From Flagellatimonas centrodinii (lineage in GTDB: Bacteria > Pseudomonadota > Gammaproteobacteria > Nevskiales > Nevskiaceae): a stretch of DNA of 64,000 bases. The position numbers and the translations under genes were made by a program. Positions 26,438 to 35,567 of the stretch are shown in pieces. The notes beneath the pieces were generated by a model that was given only the letters and a program-made list of their open reading frames with translations, searched no databases and was not told where the DNA came from. Each line of letters opens with the position of its first letter. The first letter of the stretch is position 1. The stretch covers positions 3,100,001 through 3,164,000 of the forward strand of contig NZ_CP092104.1 in NCBI RefSeq assembly GCF_016918765.2, given 5' to 3'.

Positions 26438-28360
26438 TCAGGACTTGTCCTGATCCTTGACCTCGGTGAACTCGGCATCAACGACGTCACCGTCACCACC
26501 GGCCTCGGGCGCAGCGCCCGGCTGACCTTCGGCGCCACCGCCAGCCTTGGCATAGGCCCGTTCGGCCAGCTTGGCGCTGGTCTCGGTGAGCGCCTGGGTC
26601 TTGGCTTCAATCGCATCCTTGTCGTTGCCCTTGAGGGCCTCGCGCAGGTCGCTGATCGCCGCCTCGATCTTCTCCTTCTCATCACCCTGGACCTCTGCCT
26701 CAAGATCCTTCAGCGACTTTTCAACGGCGTGGATCATCTGATCACCCTGGTTGCGGGCCGTGATCAACTCGTTGAACTTGCGGTCTTCCTCGGCATGCGT
26801 CTCGGCGTCCTTGACCATCTTCTCGATCTCGTCATCCGACAAGCCGGAGTTGGCCTTGATGATGATCGATTGCGACTTGCCGGTCGCCTTGTCGCGAGCC
26901 GATACGTTGAGAATACCGTTGGCGTCGATATCAAACGTGACTTCCACCTGCGGCATGCCGCGGGGCGCCGGCGGAATATCGGCCAGATCGAAACGTCCCA
27001 GTGACTTGTTGGCCGACGCGATCTCGCGCTCACCCTGATAGACCTGAATGGTCACAGCGGTCTGGTTGTCATCCGCGGTGGTAAAGGTCTCGGACTTCTT
27101 GGTCGGAATGGTGGTGTTCTTCTCGATCAGCTTGGTCATCTTGCCGCCAAGGGTTTCGATCCCCAGCGACAGCGGCGTCACGTCGAGCAGCAGCACATCC
27201 TTCACATCACCCGCCAGCACCGCGCCCTGGATGGCAGCGCCCACGGCCACCGCCTCGTCGGGGTTGACGTCCTTGCGGGGTTCACGGCCGAAGAAGCTTT
27301 TAACCGTTTCCTGCACCTTGGGCATGCGGCTCTGGCCACCGACCAGGATGATTTCCTGGATATCGGAGGCCTGCAGACCCGCATCCTTCAATGCAATCTT
27401 GCAAGGTTCGATGGTGCGGCTCACCAGCTCGTCCACCAACGATTCCAGCTTGGCGCGGGTCAGCTTCAGGTTGAGATGCTTCGGACCGGAGGCATCGGCC
27501 GTGATGTATGGCAGGTTGATTTCGGTCTGGGTAGTACTCGACAACTCGATCTTTGCCTTTTCGGCGGCCTCCTTCAGGCGCTGCAGCGCCAGGGGATCCT
27601 TCTTCAGGTCGACGCCCTGCTCCTTCTGGAACTCGGTGGCGATGTAATCGATGACGCGCATGTCGAAGTCTTCGCCACCGAGGAAGGTGTCCCCATTGGT
27701 CGCCAGCACTTCGAACTGGTGTTCGCCGTCAACTTCGGCAATTTCGATGATCGACACATCGAACGTGCCCCCGCCGAGGTCATACACCGCGATCTTGCGA
27801 TCACCCTTGACCTTGTCCATACCAAAGGCCAGCGCCGCAGCGGTGGGCTCATTGATGATGCGCTTCACTTCCAGCCCGGCGATGCGGCCGGCATCCTTGG
27901 TGGCCTGACGCTGGCTGTCATTGAAGTAGGCCGGCACCGTGATCACCGCCTCGGTGACCGCTTCACCGAGATAGTCCTCGGCGGTCTTCTTCATCTTCAT
28001 CAGCACTTCGGCACTGACCTGCGGCGGGGCCATCCGCTTGCCCTTGGCCTCGACCCAGGCGTCACCATTTTCGTTCTTGATGATCTTGTAGGGCACCATG
28101 CCGATGTCCTTCTGCACCACGTTGTCGTCGAAGCGCCGGCCGATCAGGCGCTTCACGGCGAACAGGGTGTTGTGCGGATTGGTCACCGCTTGGCGTTTGG
28201 CGGGCCGACCAACAATGGTCTGGCCGTCGTCGGTGTAAGCGACGATGGAGGGCGTGGTGCGCTCGCCTTCGGCGTTTTCAATCACCTTGGCGCTGCCGCC
28301 ATCCATGATCGCCACGCAGCTGTTGGTGGTTCCGAGGTCGATACCGATAATTTTGGCCAT
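26438..28360 (-). CDS. dnaK: Chaperone DnaK (Hsp70)
   Basis: A 640-residue Hsp70. The ATPase domain begins with [13 protein letters not shown] and includes [12 protein letters not shown] and VGGQSRMP; the substrate-binding domain (about 390-505) and helical lid follow. The tail ends in [12 protein letters not shown], close to the EEVKD-type ending of proteobacterial DnaK. Length is typical. It is transcribed with grpE upstream (73-base gap) and dnaJ downstream. A heat-shock-type promoter just after grpE probably gives extra expression. Confidence 0.99.
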   Translation of the reverse strand: MAKIIGIDLGTTNSCVAIMDGGSAKVIENAEGERTTPSIVAYTDDGQTIVGRPAKRQAVTNPHNTLFAVKRLIGRRFDDNVVQKDIGMVPYKIIKNENGDAWVEAKGKRMAPPQVSAEVLMKMKKTAEDYLGEAVTEAVITVPAYFNDSQRQATKDAGRIAGLEVKRIINEPTAAALAFGMDKVKGDRKIAVYDLGGGTFDVSIIEIAEVDGEHQFEVLATNGDTFLGGEDFDMRVIDYIATEFQKEQGVDLKKDPLALQRLKEAAEKAKIELSSTTQTEINLPYITADASGPKHLNLKLTRAKLESLVDELVSRTIEPCKIALKDAGLQASDIQEIILVGGQSRMPKVQETVKSFFGREPRKDVNPDEAVAVGAAIQGAVLAGDVKDVLLLDVTPLSLGIETLGGKMTKLIEKNTTIPTKKSETFTTADDNQTAVTIQVYQGEREIASANKSLGRFDLADIPPAPRGMPQVEVTFDIDANGILNVSARDKATGKSQSIIIKANSGLSDDEIEKMVKDAETHAEEDRKFNELITARNQGDQMIHAVEKSLKDLEAEVQGDEKEKIEAAISDLREALKGNDKDAIEAKTQALTETSAKLAERAYAKAGGGAEGQPGAAPEAGGDGDVVDAEFTEVKDQDKS

Positions 28361-28398
28361 GTCAGGGCTCCAGAGAAAGTCGTGTTGACGTCTAGCTG

Positions 28399-28428
28399 AT
28401 AAGTGGGCGCCAACCGGCGCGATTCAAG
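28399..28428 (-). promoter_or_regulatory. Sigma-32-like heat-shock promoter for dnaK
   Basis: Read on the reverse strand, CTTGAA (28428-28423) is followed after 15 bases by CCCACTTAT (28407-28399). This is close to the CTTGAA-N14-CCCCATNT heat-shock consensus and lies just after the grpE stop, 39 bases upstream of dnaK. Confidence 0.65.
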
Positions 28429-28432
28429 GGGG

Positions 28433-28987
28433 TCAGTCGCCGCCGGCGTCGCCGTTGGTCGGCGCTTTGGCAACGACCACCATGGCCGGTCGCAGGAGAC
28501 GCCCGTGCAGGAGGTAGCCCTTCTGCATCACCGAAAGCACATGGTTGGGGGCAACGTCCGCGCTTTCGATCATGCTCATGGCCTGATGCGCCTCAGGGTC
28601 GAACGGCTGTCCGCCAGGGTCGACCACGGTAACGCCCTGCTTCTCCAGAAGGCTGCCGAACTGTTTGTGGGTCAGGGCCATTCCATCGGTCAACGCCTGG
28701 ATCTGGGCCTCCGGGCGCGTCGCGGCCTTGAGACCCAACTCAAGTGAATCGACCACGCTCAACAGGTCCCGCAGCAGGCTCTCGGCGGCGAACCTGGCCG
28801 TGTTCTGGGCCTCACGCTCCAGCCGCCTGCGGGTGTTGTCGAGCTCGGCGGCAGCACGTAATTGGGCCTCGCGTGACTGCTCGGCACGAGCCTCAGCGTC
28901 CGCCAGCGCCTGCTCCAGGGCGGTGATACGGTCAGAGGTGTCGGCGGCTTCCGGTACGGGTTCGTTGGGGACGTCGTTCTGGCTCAT
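28433..28987 (-). CDS. grpE: Nucleotide exchange factor GrpE
   Basis: A 184-residue DnaK nucleotide exchange factor. An acidic disordered start is followed by a long coiled coil (about 25-75), the four-helix segment with ESLLRDLLSVVDSLELGL, and the beta domain with QGVTVVDPGGQPFDPEAHQAM and VMQKGYLLHGRLLRPAMV. The ATG at 28987 begins MSQNDVPNE; the frame is open further upstream but that part is non-conserved. It sits between hrcA and dnaK with a sigma-32-like promoter ahead. Confidence 0.97.
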   Translation of the reverse strand: MSQNDVPNEPVPEAADTSDRITALEQALADAEARAEQSREAQLRAAAELDNTRRRLEREAQNTARFAAESLLRDLLSVVDSLELGLKAATRPEAQIQALTDGMALTHKQFGSLLEKQGVTVVDPGGQPFDPEAHQAMSMIESADVAPNHVLSVMQKGYLLHGRLLRPAMVVVAKAPTNGDAGGD

Positions 28988-29052
28988 GCGTCTGGGCGGG
29001 TCCGAAGAGGGCGCCCCCGAGATGGAGCGCCGCAGCGATGAATGGGACCAGA

Positions 29053-29081
29053 ACACTGGGGTCGCCGCGCCAAGATTCAAG
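29053..29081 (-). promoter_or_regulatory. Sigma-32-like heat-shock promoter for grpE
   Basis: On the reverse strand, CTTGAA (29081-29076), a 14-base spacer, then CCCCAGTGT (29061-29053) match the sigma-32 consensus closely. The site lies in the hrcA-grpE gap about 65 bases ahead of the grpE start. Confidence 0.75.
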
Positions 29082-29101
29082 GGCAGCCGCCCAAAAGGAC
29101 C

Positions 29102-30133
29102 TCAATCGAGCCCACGGGAGAGGATGCGGGCCGTCTCGCGCACGAGGGGGATGATCCGCTGATAGGCCATGCGGGTGGGGCCGATGACGCCCAGCATGCC
29201 GGCCACCTGCCCTTCGACGTAATACGGGGAGGTCACCACGGCCATTTCATCGAGCACCCGGTAGCCGGACTCGTCTCCGATGAATACCTGCACCCCGTCG
29301 GCGCCAAGACACTGGTCGAACAGCGTCAACAGATCGCGTTTGCGGTCGAGCGCGTCGAACAGGCCCCGCAGCCGCTGCACATCTGCCAACTCCTGGAATC
29401 CGAACAGATTGGCGCCCCCCGCGTGGACGAAGTCCTTGTGGTCGGCCGCCTCGAAGCACTGGCCCGCCATCTGCGCAGCCTCGCGCAGCACGTGATTGAC
29501 CTCGTTCTGGGCATCGACGGCTTCATCCAGCAGGGCGCGGCGCAGGTCGACCAGATTACGACCGGCAAATCGCTCATTGAGCGCATTGGCATACTGCGCC
29601 AGCTCATCGGCCCCGTAGGCGCGATCCATCTGCAGGACCCGGTTCTGCACCTCGTGCTGGTTCACCACCAGAATCGCCAGCACCCGCTGATCGGACAACG
29701 GCAGGAACTCGATTCGGCGCAGCACCGCCAGGTTGCGCCGCGGCAGGGTCACCACACCGGCCATCCGCGAAAGCTGCGAAAGCAGGCTGCTGGCGGTCTG
29801 CACCAGGTCCTGCGGGCTGCCGTTGCGACTGCGACCGAATTCGGCCTCCAGCTCGGCCCGCGATCCGTCATCGAGTGGCTCCGGCGACAACAGACTGTCG
29901 ACAAAGTATCGGTAGCCGCGCTGGGTCGGGATGCGGCCGGCTGACGTGTGCGGCGAGGCGACAAAGCCGAGGTCGTCGAGATCGGCCATCACATTGCGAA
30001 TGGTCGCGGCCGACAGGCCCAGCCCCGCAGCGCGCGACAGGGTGCGCGAACCGACCGGCAGTCCGTCTTGAATATAGCGCTGGATCAGCAGCTTGAGCAG
30101 CTCTTCCGCGCGGCTGTTCAACACCTCACTCAT
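29102..30133 (-). CDS. hrcA: Heat-shock repressor HrcA
   Basis: A 343-residue HrcA repressor. The winged helix (about 1-75) has SRAEELLKLLIQRYIQDG, PVGSRTLSR and LSAATIRNVMADLDDLGF, and is followed by HTSAGRIPTQRGYRYFVD. The GAF-like dimer domain ends with IGPTRMAYQRIIPLVRETA. The start is ATG 30133. HrcA normally binds the CIRCE inverted repeat; I see no CIRCE sequence in this window, so its targets (often groESL) should be elsewhere. Having both HrcA and sigma-32-like promoters is known in several gammaproteobacterial orders but not in Escherichia coli. Confidence 0.97.
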   Translation of the reverse strand: MSEVLNSRAEELLKLLIQRYIQDGLPVGSRTLSRAAGLGLSAATIRNVMADLDDLGFVASPHTSAGRIPTQRGYRYFVDSLLSPEPLDDGSRAELEAEFGRSRNGSPQDLVQTASSLLSQLSRMAGVVTLPRRNLAVLRRIEFLPLSDQRVLAILVVNQHEVQNRVLQMDRAYGADELAQYANALNERFAGRNLVDLRRALLDEAVDAQNEVNHVLREAAQMAGQCFEAADHKDFVHAGGANLFGFQELADVQRLRGLFDALDRKRDLLTLFDQCLGADGVQVFIGDESGYRVLDEMAVVTSPYYVEGQVAGMLGVIGPTRMAYQRIIPLVRETARILSRGLD

Positions 30134-30271
30134 GTCTCTGCCAGTGGTTGCGTCATGGCTGACGCTAGCGAAAGGCACCCGGCGCCGCAAGCGCGACGTC
30201 GGCAGGTGCCGGTGTTGCAGGCGGTGTGAAATACTGGAGGCCCTCTATTGCCGCACTGACTTCTCCGCTGA

Positions 30272-31147
30272 ATGACCGCGTTCAACCGTATCGGTGTCAT
30301 CGCCAAGCAGGATGCCCGTGCCACCGAGACGGCCACGCAACTGTTGGCCTATCTCGAGCAGGCCGGGCGCCAGGTTCTGCTCGATCAGGTGCTGGCCGGG
30401 CGCGTACCGGCCCCTGCCGACCGCTTCCGCGAGCGCGCCGCCCTGGGCGCCGACTGCGACCTGGTGATCGTGGTCGGAGGCGACGGCACCTTGCTGTCGG
30501 CCGCCCGCACGCTGGCGCCCTGCGGGGTCCCGATTCTCGGCATCAACCAAGGGCGACTCGGCTTCATGGTCGACGTCCCCCCGGATGACATGGCAACGCA
30601 CATCGGCCAGGTGCTGGCGGGGGCCTATGTGTCGGAGCAACGGCTGCTGTTGTCGGCCGAGATTGACCGCAACGGGGGGCGTCGCGGCCCCTTTCTGGCG
30701 GTCAACGATGTGGTGGTGCGAAACCTTGCGGCCATTCGCATGCTTGAGTTCGAGACCTGGCTCGATGACCAGTTCATCAGCCAGCATCGCGCCGATGGCA
30801 TGATCGTCAGCTCCCCGACCGGCTCGACTGCGTATGCCCTGTCGGGCGGCGGGCCGGTCTTGCATCCGGGCCTGGAAGCGCTGTCGCTGGTGCCAATCTG
30901 TCCACACACGCTGTCAGATCGACCGATCGTGGTCGGCGCCGATCGCGCCGTCCATATCGTGCTGGGCGGGGATGCCAACGCCAGCGCGGCGGTAACGTGC
31001 GACGGACAGACGCATGAGGGCCTGCGGCGGGGAGACCGCCTCAGCATCACCCGCGCGCCGTTTCGGCTGCACCTGATTCATCCGCAGCAGTACGACTACT
31101 TCAGCATTCTTCGCAGCAAGCTCCACTGGGGCCGGGACCGCGCCTGA
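30272..31147 (+). CDS. nadK: NAD kinase
   Basis: A 291-residue ATP-NAD kinase that makes NADP. Motifs are GGDGT (69-73), GINQGRLGFM, the NDVVV segment, and SSPTGSTAYALSGGGPVLHPG. Length and motifs are typical of proteobacterial NadK. It is divergent from hrcA and followed after 7 bases by recN, a conserved pairing. Confidence 0.97.
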   Translation: MTAFNRIGVIAKQDARATETATQLLAYLEQAGRQVLLDQVLAGRVPAPADRFRERAALGADCDLVIVVGGDGTLLSAARTLAPCGVPILGINQGRLGFMVDVPPDDMATHIGQVLAGAYVSEQRLLLSAEIDRNGGRRGPFLAVNDVVVRNLAAIRMLEFETWLDDQFISQHRADGMIVSSPTGSTAYALSGGGPVLHPGLEALSLVPICPHTLSDRPIVVGADRAVHIVLGGDANASAAVTCDGQTHEGLRRGDRLSITRAPFRLHLIHPQQYDYFSILRSKLHWGRDRA

Positions 31148-31154
31148 GACCCGC

Positions 31155-32834
31155 ATGCTGACAGCCCTCACCATTCGCAACCTCGCCATCATCGAGCAGG
31201 TCAGTCTTGAGCTCGATACGGGCTTCACCGTGCTCACCGGTGAAACCGGCGCCGGAAAATCGATCCTGATCGATGCACTCGGCCTCCTGCTCGGTGGGCG
31301 CGCAGACACACAACTGGTGCGGGAAGGCAGTGACCGCGCCGAGGTCAGCGGTGAATTCCGGCTGGCCGCCGACAGCGCCGCGCGCGCCTGGCTGGACCAG
31401 CAGGCCCTATCCGACCCCGAAGCGCCCGATCAATTGCTGATTCGCCGCGTGGTCTTCACCGAGGGACGGACCCGCGCCTTCGTCAACGGTCACGCGATCA
31501 ATGCCGGACCCTTGCGTGAACTGGGCGAGCAGCTGATCGAGATCTTCGGGCAATCCGAGTCGCAGACCCTGTTGCGGCCGGAGATTCAGCGGCAACGCCT
31601 GGATGCCTTCGCAGACGCGCCGGCCGATCTCGCTGCCGTTGCGGAGTCTGCCGCAGCCGTACACGCCATTGACGCCCGCAGAGCCGCGCTGCAGCAACAG
31701 GAAGCGCGCGACCCCAGCCAACTCGAGTTCCTTCGCTACCAGGTCCGTGAGCTGGAGCTGCTCGATCTGCGCCGCGAGACCCTCGACGCACTCGAGCAGG
31801 ATCAGCGGCGACTGGCGCATGCCGACCAGTTGATCAGTGACGGCGGGCGCGCCCTGGACCTGCTCTACGCCGGCGAGGCTGCCGCCCATGCCCAATTGGG
31901 TCAGGCGCTGTCGCGGCTATCGCCGCTGGTGGCGCTGGACCCCGGCTTCGAGGAGGTGGTGCGCCTGGCCGAAAGCGCTCAGGCACATCTGGAAGAGGCT
32001 GCCGATGGTCTGCGCCGCCTGCTGGATCGACTCGATCTCGACCCGGCGCAGCTGGCAGAGGTCGAACGTCAACTCGGCGCCGTGCACGACCTCGCCCGCA
32101 AGCATCGGATCAAGGCAGAGGCGCTCGCAGATCACCTCGAACAACTGCAGCGCTCACTTGCCGACAGCGAGGGCGCGTCGGCAGCGCTCGAGGCCCTCGA
32201 TCGAGAACGGGTGCTGGCCGAACAACGTTACCGGAGTGCTGCCGACAGACTGAGCGCGACACGCCAGCAGGCGGCCGCCGCCCTGGCCGATGAAGCAACC
32301 GCGCTGGTCCGCCAATTGGGAATGCCCAACGCGCGGCTGGAGGTGTCGGTGACACGGCTCCCCGACGCGCCAGTGCGCCGGACCGGACAGGACGATGTCC
32401 GCTTCGATTTCACCGCCAACCCCGGGCAACCACCGCGAGCCCTGGCGCGGGTGGCGAGCGGAGGCGAACTGTCACGGATCTCGCTGGCGCTGCAAGTGGT
32501 CATCACCCAGGACCGCAGTGCCGGCACCCTGATTTTCGACGAGGTCGATGCTGGCATCAGCGGCGGCACCGCCGAGATCGTCGGGCAACAGTTGCGCGCC
32601 CTAGGCAGCCACCGTCAGGTGCTGTGTGTCACCCATCTGGCACAGGTGGCGGCGCAGGCACGCCAGCACTTCGGCATCCGCAAGCAGGTCGAAGGTGACC
32701 AGACCTTCACCCGGGTTGAACCGCTGGCTGCGAAGGGTCGCATTGACGAGTTGGCCCGGATGCAGGGTGGCGTCGATATCAGCGACAGCGCCCGCCGCCA
32801 CGCCCGCGAACTGCTGGCGCGCGCCGGCGCTTGA
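31155..32834 (+). CDS. recN: DNA repair protein RecN
   Basis: A 559-residue SMC-like repair ATPase. Walker A GETGAGKS (29-36) is at the N-terminus, a long coiled-coil region occupies the middle, and the C-terminus has signature RVASGGELSRISLALQ and Walker B LIFDEVDAGISGG. RecN binds DNA breaks and helps hold broken ends for recombination. It follows nadK at 7 bases and is convergent with fur, 13 bases away. Confidence 0.97.
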   Translation: MLTALTIRNLAIIEQVSLELDTGFTVLTGETGAGKSILIDALGLLLGGRADTQLVREGSDRAEVSGEFRLAADSAARAWLDQQALSDPEAPDQLLIRRVVFTEGRTRAFVNGHAINAGPLRELGEQLIEIFGQSESQTLLRPEIQRQRLDAFADAPADLAAVAESAAAVHAIDARRAALQQQEARDPSQLEFLRYQVRELELLDLRRETLDALEQDQRRLAHADQLISDGGRALDLLYAGEAAAHAQLGQALSRLSPLVALDPGFEEVVRLAESAQAHLEEAADGLRRLLDRLDLDPAQLAEVERQLGAVHDLARKHRIKAEALADHLEQLQRSLADSEGASAALEALDRERVLAEQRYRSAADRLSATRQQAAAALADEATALVRQLGMPNARLEVSVTRLPDAPVRRTGQDDVRFDFTANPGQPPRALARVASGGELSRISLALQVVITQDRSAGTLIFDEVDAGISGGTAEIVGQQLRALGSHRQVLCVTHLAQVAAQARQHFGIRKQVEGDQTFTRVEPLAAKGRIDELARMQGGVDISDSARRHARELLARAGA

Positions 32835-32847
32835 GATCGGCTGCGGC

Positions 32848-33252
32848 CTACTTCTTCTTCGGCTTCACGTACAGCACGAGATTGTGGTCATGCACTACAT
32901 AGCCGTGCTTGTCGGCGATCTGTCGCTGCAGTTTTTCAATCTCCTCGCTGACGAACTCGATGACCTTGCCGGAGTCGAGGCAGACCATGTGATCGTGGTG
33001 CTCGCCCCGTTCCAGCTCGAACACCGCGTGTCCGCCCTCGAAATTGTGGCGCACCACCAAGCCAGCGGCCTCGAATTGGGTCAGCACCCGGTACACGGTG
33101 GCCAGGCCGATTTCTTCATGGGCATCCAGAAGGCGACGGTAGATATCTTCGGCAGACAGGTGCTGCTCAGCGTTCGATTCCAGGATTTCCAGAATCTTCA
33201 GGCGAGGCAGGGTGACTTTAAGGCCGGCGTTGCGGAGGTCGGAGGATTCCAC
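32848..33252 (-). CDS. fur: Ferric uptake regulator Fur
   Basis: A 134-residue Fur repressor. The start is GTG 33252 (or the adjacent TTG 33255), giving V-E-S-S-D-L-R-N-A-G-L-K-V-T as in other Fur proteins. The winged helix includes TLPRLKILEIL and ATVYRVLTQFEAAGLV; the metal sites lie in the GEHHDHMVC region. As in pseudomonads, the second Cys of the classical CxxC is replaced (CLDSG). It is divergent from bamE with only 64 bases between starts, an arrangement known in Pseudomonas and Xanthomonas. Confidence 0.95.
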   Translation of the reverse strand: MESSDLRNAGLKVTLPRLKILEILESNAEQHLSAEDIYRRLLDAHEEIGLATVYRVLTQFEAAGLVVRHNFEGGHAVFELERGEHHDHMVCLDSGKVIEFVSEEIEKLQRQIADKHGYVVHDHNLVLYVKPKKK

Positions 33253-33278
33253 CAACGTGCTCGTCAGGAATGTTGCGG

Positions 33279-33307
33279 TATTATGCCCGCCTCCTCCAAT
33301 CCGGCAA
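33279..33307 (-). promoter_or_regulatory. Candidate fur promoter in the fur/bamE gap
   Basis: On the reverse strand TTGCCG (33307-33302), a 17-base spacer and ATAATA (33284-33279) form a sigma-70-like promoter, predicting a short leader before fur. Read forward, the same hexamer is TATTAT and may serve bamE, so the two promoters probably overlap. Confidence 0.5.
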
Positions 33308-33316
33308 GCCGATCCG

Positions 33317-33778
33317 ATGCGTTCGTTGATGTGGTCCGCACTTGCAGTGTCCGTGGCGATCATCGCCAGCGGGTGCCAGCTCGTCTACAAACTGCCGACC
33401 CGGCAGGGAAATGTCATTGAGCAGAAGAAACTCGACCAGCTCGAAGTGGGCATGACCCGCGAGCAAGTGCGGTTCCTGCTGGGGACGCCGCTGGCAGCCA
33501 GTCCGTATGACACCGCGCGCTGGGACTACCTCGGGTACTACCGCTCGCCCCGTGGCACGGAGGCTGAGCGCACGGTTTCGCTGTTCTTCGACGGCGACAC
33601 CCTGGCACGGATGGAAGGCACGACGCCGATGGGCGCGGAGCGAGCTGTTGAAACCCCCGATCTCGAAGCGGTCGTCGAAGCCGAGGAAAAGGCGCTTCTG
33701 GAAGCCGAGCGTGAAGAAAGCGAGGCCGACGGCGCCATCCTCCGGCAGGAAGACCCCGCCGCGCCGGGCGCGCCCTGA
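33317..33778 (+). CDS. bamE: Outer membrane assembly lipoprotein BamE (SmpA/OmlA)
   Basis: A 153-residue lipoprotein with the lipobox ending at Cys20 (IIASGC). The BamE core has QGNVIEQKKLDQLEVGMTR, EQVRFLLGTPL and RWDYLGYYR. It belongs to the BAM complex that inserts outer-membrane barrels. The C-terminus carries an extra acidic Glu/Ala-rich tail of about 45 residues that many homologues lack. The ATG at 33317 is preferred; one four codons later is possible. It is divergent from fur. Confidence 0.93.
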   Translation: MRSLMWSALAVSVAIIASGCQLVYKLPTRQGNVIEQKKLDQLEVGMTREQVRFLLGTPLAASPYDTARWDYLGYYRSPRGTEAERTVSLFFDGDTLARMEGTTPMGAERAVETPDLEAVVEAEEKALLEAEREESEADGAILRQEDPAAPGAP

Positions 33779-33782
33779 AATC

Positions 33783-34097
33783 TCAGGCCTTTCCCGCGGC
33801 GGCCCGCTGTCGACGGACCTCCTTGGGGTCGGCCTTTAGCGGTCGATAGATCTCCACGCGGTCACCGTGGGCGACGCGGTCGTCAAGCCCCACCAGGCGA
33901 GCGTGAATCCCCACCCTGTTGTCCCCGTCAAGGGCAATCTCCGGATAGCGCAGCAGCGCCCCCGACTGTTCAATGACTTCGCGCACCGTCGTGCCGGACG
34001 GCACGTCGACCTTGAGCACCACCTGCTCTTCCGGCCGTGCGTAGGCCACCTCAACCTGCAACAGATCTCCGCCCACTGACTGTTCTCCTGAATTCAT
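33783..34097 (-). CDS. rnfH: RnfH family ubiquitin-like protein
   Basis: A 104-residue RnfH (UPF0125) protein with a beta-grasp fold. Motifs include VEVAYARPEEQVVLKVDVP, GTTVREVIEQSGAL, VGIHARLVGLDDRV and GDRVEIYRPLKADPKEVRRQRA. The family is linked by position to bamE and to the toxin-like RatA; its role is unsettled. It is convergent with bamE (4-base gap) and 17 bases upstream of its own partner gene, the sodium symporter. Confidence 0.93.
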   Translation of the reverse strand: MNSGEQSVGGDLLQVEVAYARPEEQVVLKVDVPSGTTVREVIEQSGALLRYPEIALDGDNRVGIHARLVGLDDRVAHGDRVEIYRPLKADPKEVRRQRAAAGKA

Positions 34098-34114
34098 TGA
34101 CCCCGGCCCGGCCG

Positions 34115-35497
34115 CTACGGCAGCTGCCAGAGCCCGATCAGCTTTTCCATCACACCAAGCGCCTGCAACAGCAGGACCAGCAGCCCCAACCGGGCCGGAT
34201 AGCGCAGGCAGAACGACCAGGCCGCGAATCCCCGGCCTTCACCATAGGCCGCCCGGGCCAGTTCGCGCGGGATAATGCGACCGCAAAATACGCAAAGCAA
34301 CAGACCCGCGACCGGTGCTGCCACCTGCGCCGTCATGAACTGTAGGGCTTCGAAGACGGTGACACCGGCAAAGCGCAAGGGTGTGTCGCCATGGAAGCTG
34401 AGCAAGGTCAGCACGCCGAACGCCCAGATGACCACTGACGAGGAGGTGGCAGCGAACACCCGGGTAACCCGCCAGCGTTCCATGGCATAACGGGTCACCG
34501 GCTCCAGCAGTGCCACTCCTGAGGCCAGTGTCAGCGTCAGTGCCAGGCCATAAAAGGCGACGCCAACGATTGCGCCTTCGACCCCGACCGGCAATGCCGA
34601 CGGCAGGCTCTGGAAGATCAACCCGAGCCCCCTTGCCGGCGGCACTGACGCGGCGCCCAGCATCAGGAACAGGGCGCCGCCGAGAATCAAAGAGAACAGT
34701 AGATCGAGCGAAATCACTGCCAATGCAGTCCGTACCAGTGGCGTCCGCGTCGGCAGATAGCTGCCGAGCGTGATCATCACGCCGACACCCAGGCTCAGGG
34801 TGACGAAGGCCTCCTGGAGCGCTCGCAGCCCGGCAACGAGCCAACCGGCGGTAGGCGCCGATGGCGCCAACCAGGCCAGCAGGCTGTCGCCCGGCAGTCG
34901 CCACACCAGCCAGGCCAACAGGAGCAACGCGGTGAGTAGCGCCAGCGGGATCACACGCAAGGCAATTCGCTCGATACCCTCGCGAAAGCCATGGGCAACG
35001 ACGATACAAGCCATGACCATGAAGATGGTATGCCAGGCGAGGCCCCGCTCCGGCTCGCGCGCGAGCTGCAGAAAGGTCTCGGTCAGCGCCGCCGGTGATA
35101 TCCCACCCAGGCCACCGGCCGCCGCACGAAAGACATAGCCCAGACTCCATCCCGCCATCACACTGTAGTAGGACAGGATCAGCGCTGCGGATCCCACCAT
35201 CAGTCCGCCCAGCCACGCCCAGGCCGCGCGCGCACCAGCGGCTTCGGCCAGATGCCGAAGGCCAGTCACCAGATCCTCCCGCATCCATCGCCCAAGCGCC
35301 CACTCGGCGACCAGCAAGGGCAACCCCAGTACCAGCATGGCGACCCCATACAAGGCGAGAAACCACACGCCCCCGTTGGCATCGAGCAGGCTCGGCAGCC
35401 GGACGAGATTGCCGATACCGACACACGCGCCGACGGCAACCCAGACGAACGCTCGGGTCGACTGCCAGGTGCCAAAACGGCTCTCGCGAATATCCAT
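34115..35497 (-). CDS. Sodium-dependent neurotransmitter-symporter family transporter
   Basis: A 460-residue NSS/SNF family permease with about 11-12 transmembrane helices. The ATG at 35497 begins MDIRESRFGTWQSTRAF, and helix 1 has the family motif GACVGIGNLVRLP, whose unwound segment binds sodium and substrate. Bacterial members usually carry amino acids; the substrate here is unknown. It is divergent from smpB with 70 bases between starts. Confidence 0.92.
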   Translation of the reverse strand: MDIRESRFGTWQSTRAFVWVAVGACVGIGNLVRLPSLLDANGGVWFLALYGVAMLVLGLPLLVAEWALGRWMREDLVTGLRHLAEAAGARAAWAWLGGLMVGSAALILSYYSVMAGWSLGYVFRAAAGGLGGISPAALTETFLQLAREPERGLAWHTIFMVMACIVVAHGFREGIERIALRVIPLALLTALLLLAWLVWRLPGDSLLAWLAPSAPTAGWLVAGLRALQEAFVTLSLGVGVMITLGSYLPTRTPLVRTALAVISLDLLFSLILGGALFLMLGAASVPPARGLGLIFQSLPSALPVGVEGAIVGVAFYGLALTLTLASGVALLEPVTRYAMERWRVTRVFAATSSSVVIWAFGVLTLLSFHGDTPLRFAGVTVFEALQFMTAQVAAPVAGLLLCVFCGRIIPRELARAAYGEGRGFAAWSFCLRYPARLGLLVLLLQALGVMEKLIGLWQLP

Positions 35498-35555
35498 GCC
35501 GGGAGTGTAAGAGCTTGTTGACACAACCGGCAGCCGTGGAGGTGCCCGACGTTCG

Positions 35556-35561
35556 TATAAT
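35556..35561 (+). promoter_or_regulatory. Perfect TATAAT six bases before the smpB start
   Basis: A consensus -10 hexamer ends 6 bases before the smpB ATG, and no Shine-Dalgarno sequence is visible. Transcription from it would start at or next to the ATG, giving a leaderless message. No good -35 hexamer is spaced with it; TTGACA at 35518 is too far away. Confidence 0.4.
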
Positions 35562-35567
35562 CCCCCC

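Noticed and set aside
29102-30271. CIRCE operator near hrcA
   Set aside because: No TTAGCACTC/GAGTGCTAA inverted repeat is present upstream of hrcA or grpE.
35518-35561. TTGACA plus TATAAT before smpB as one promoter
   Set aside because: The spacing is 32 bases, far too long for a sigma-70 pair; only the TATAAT was kept.
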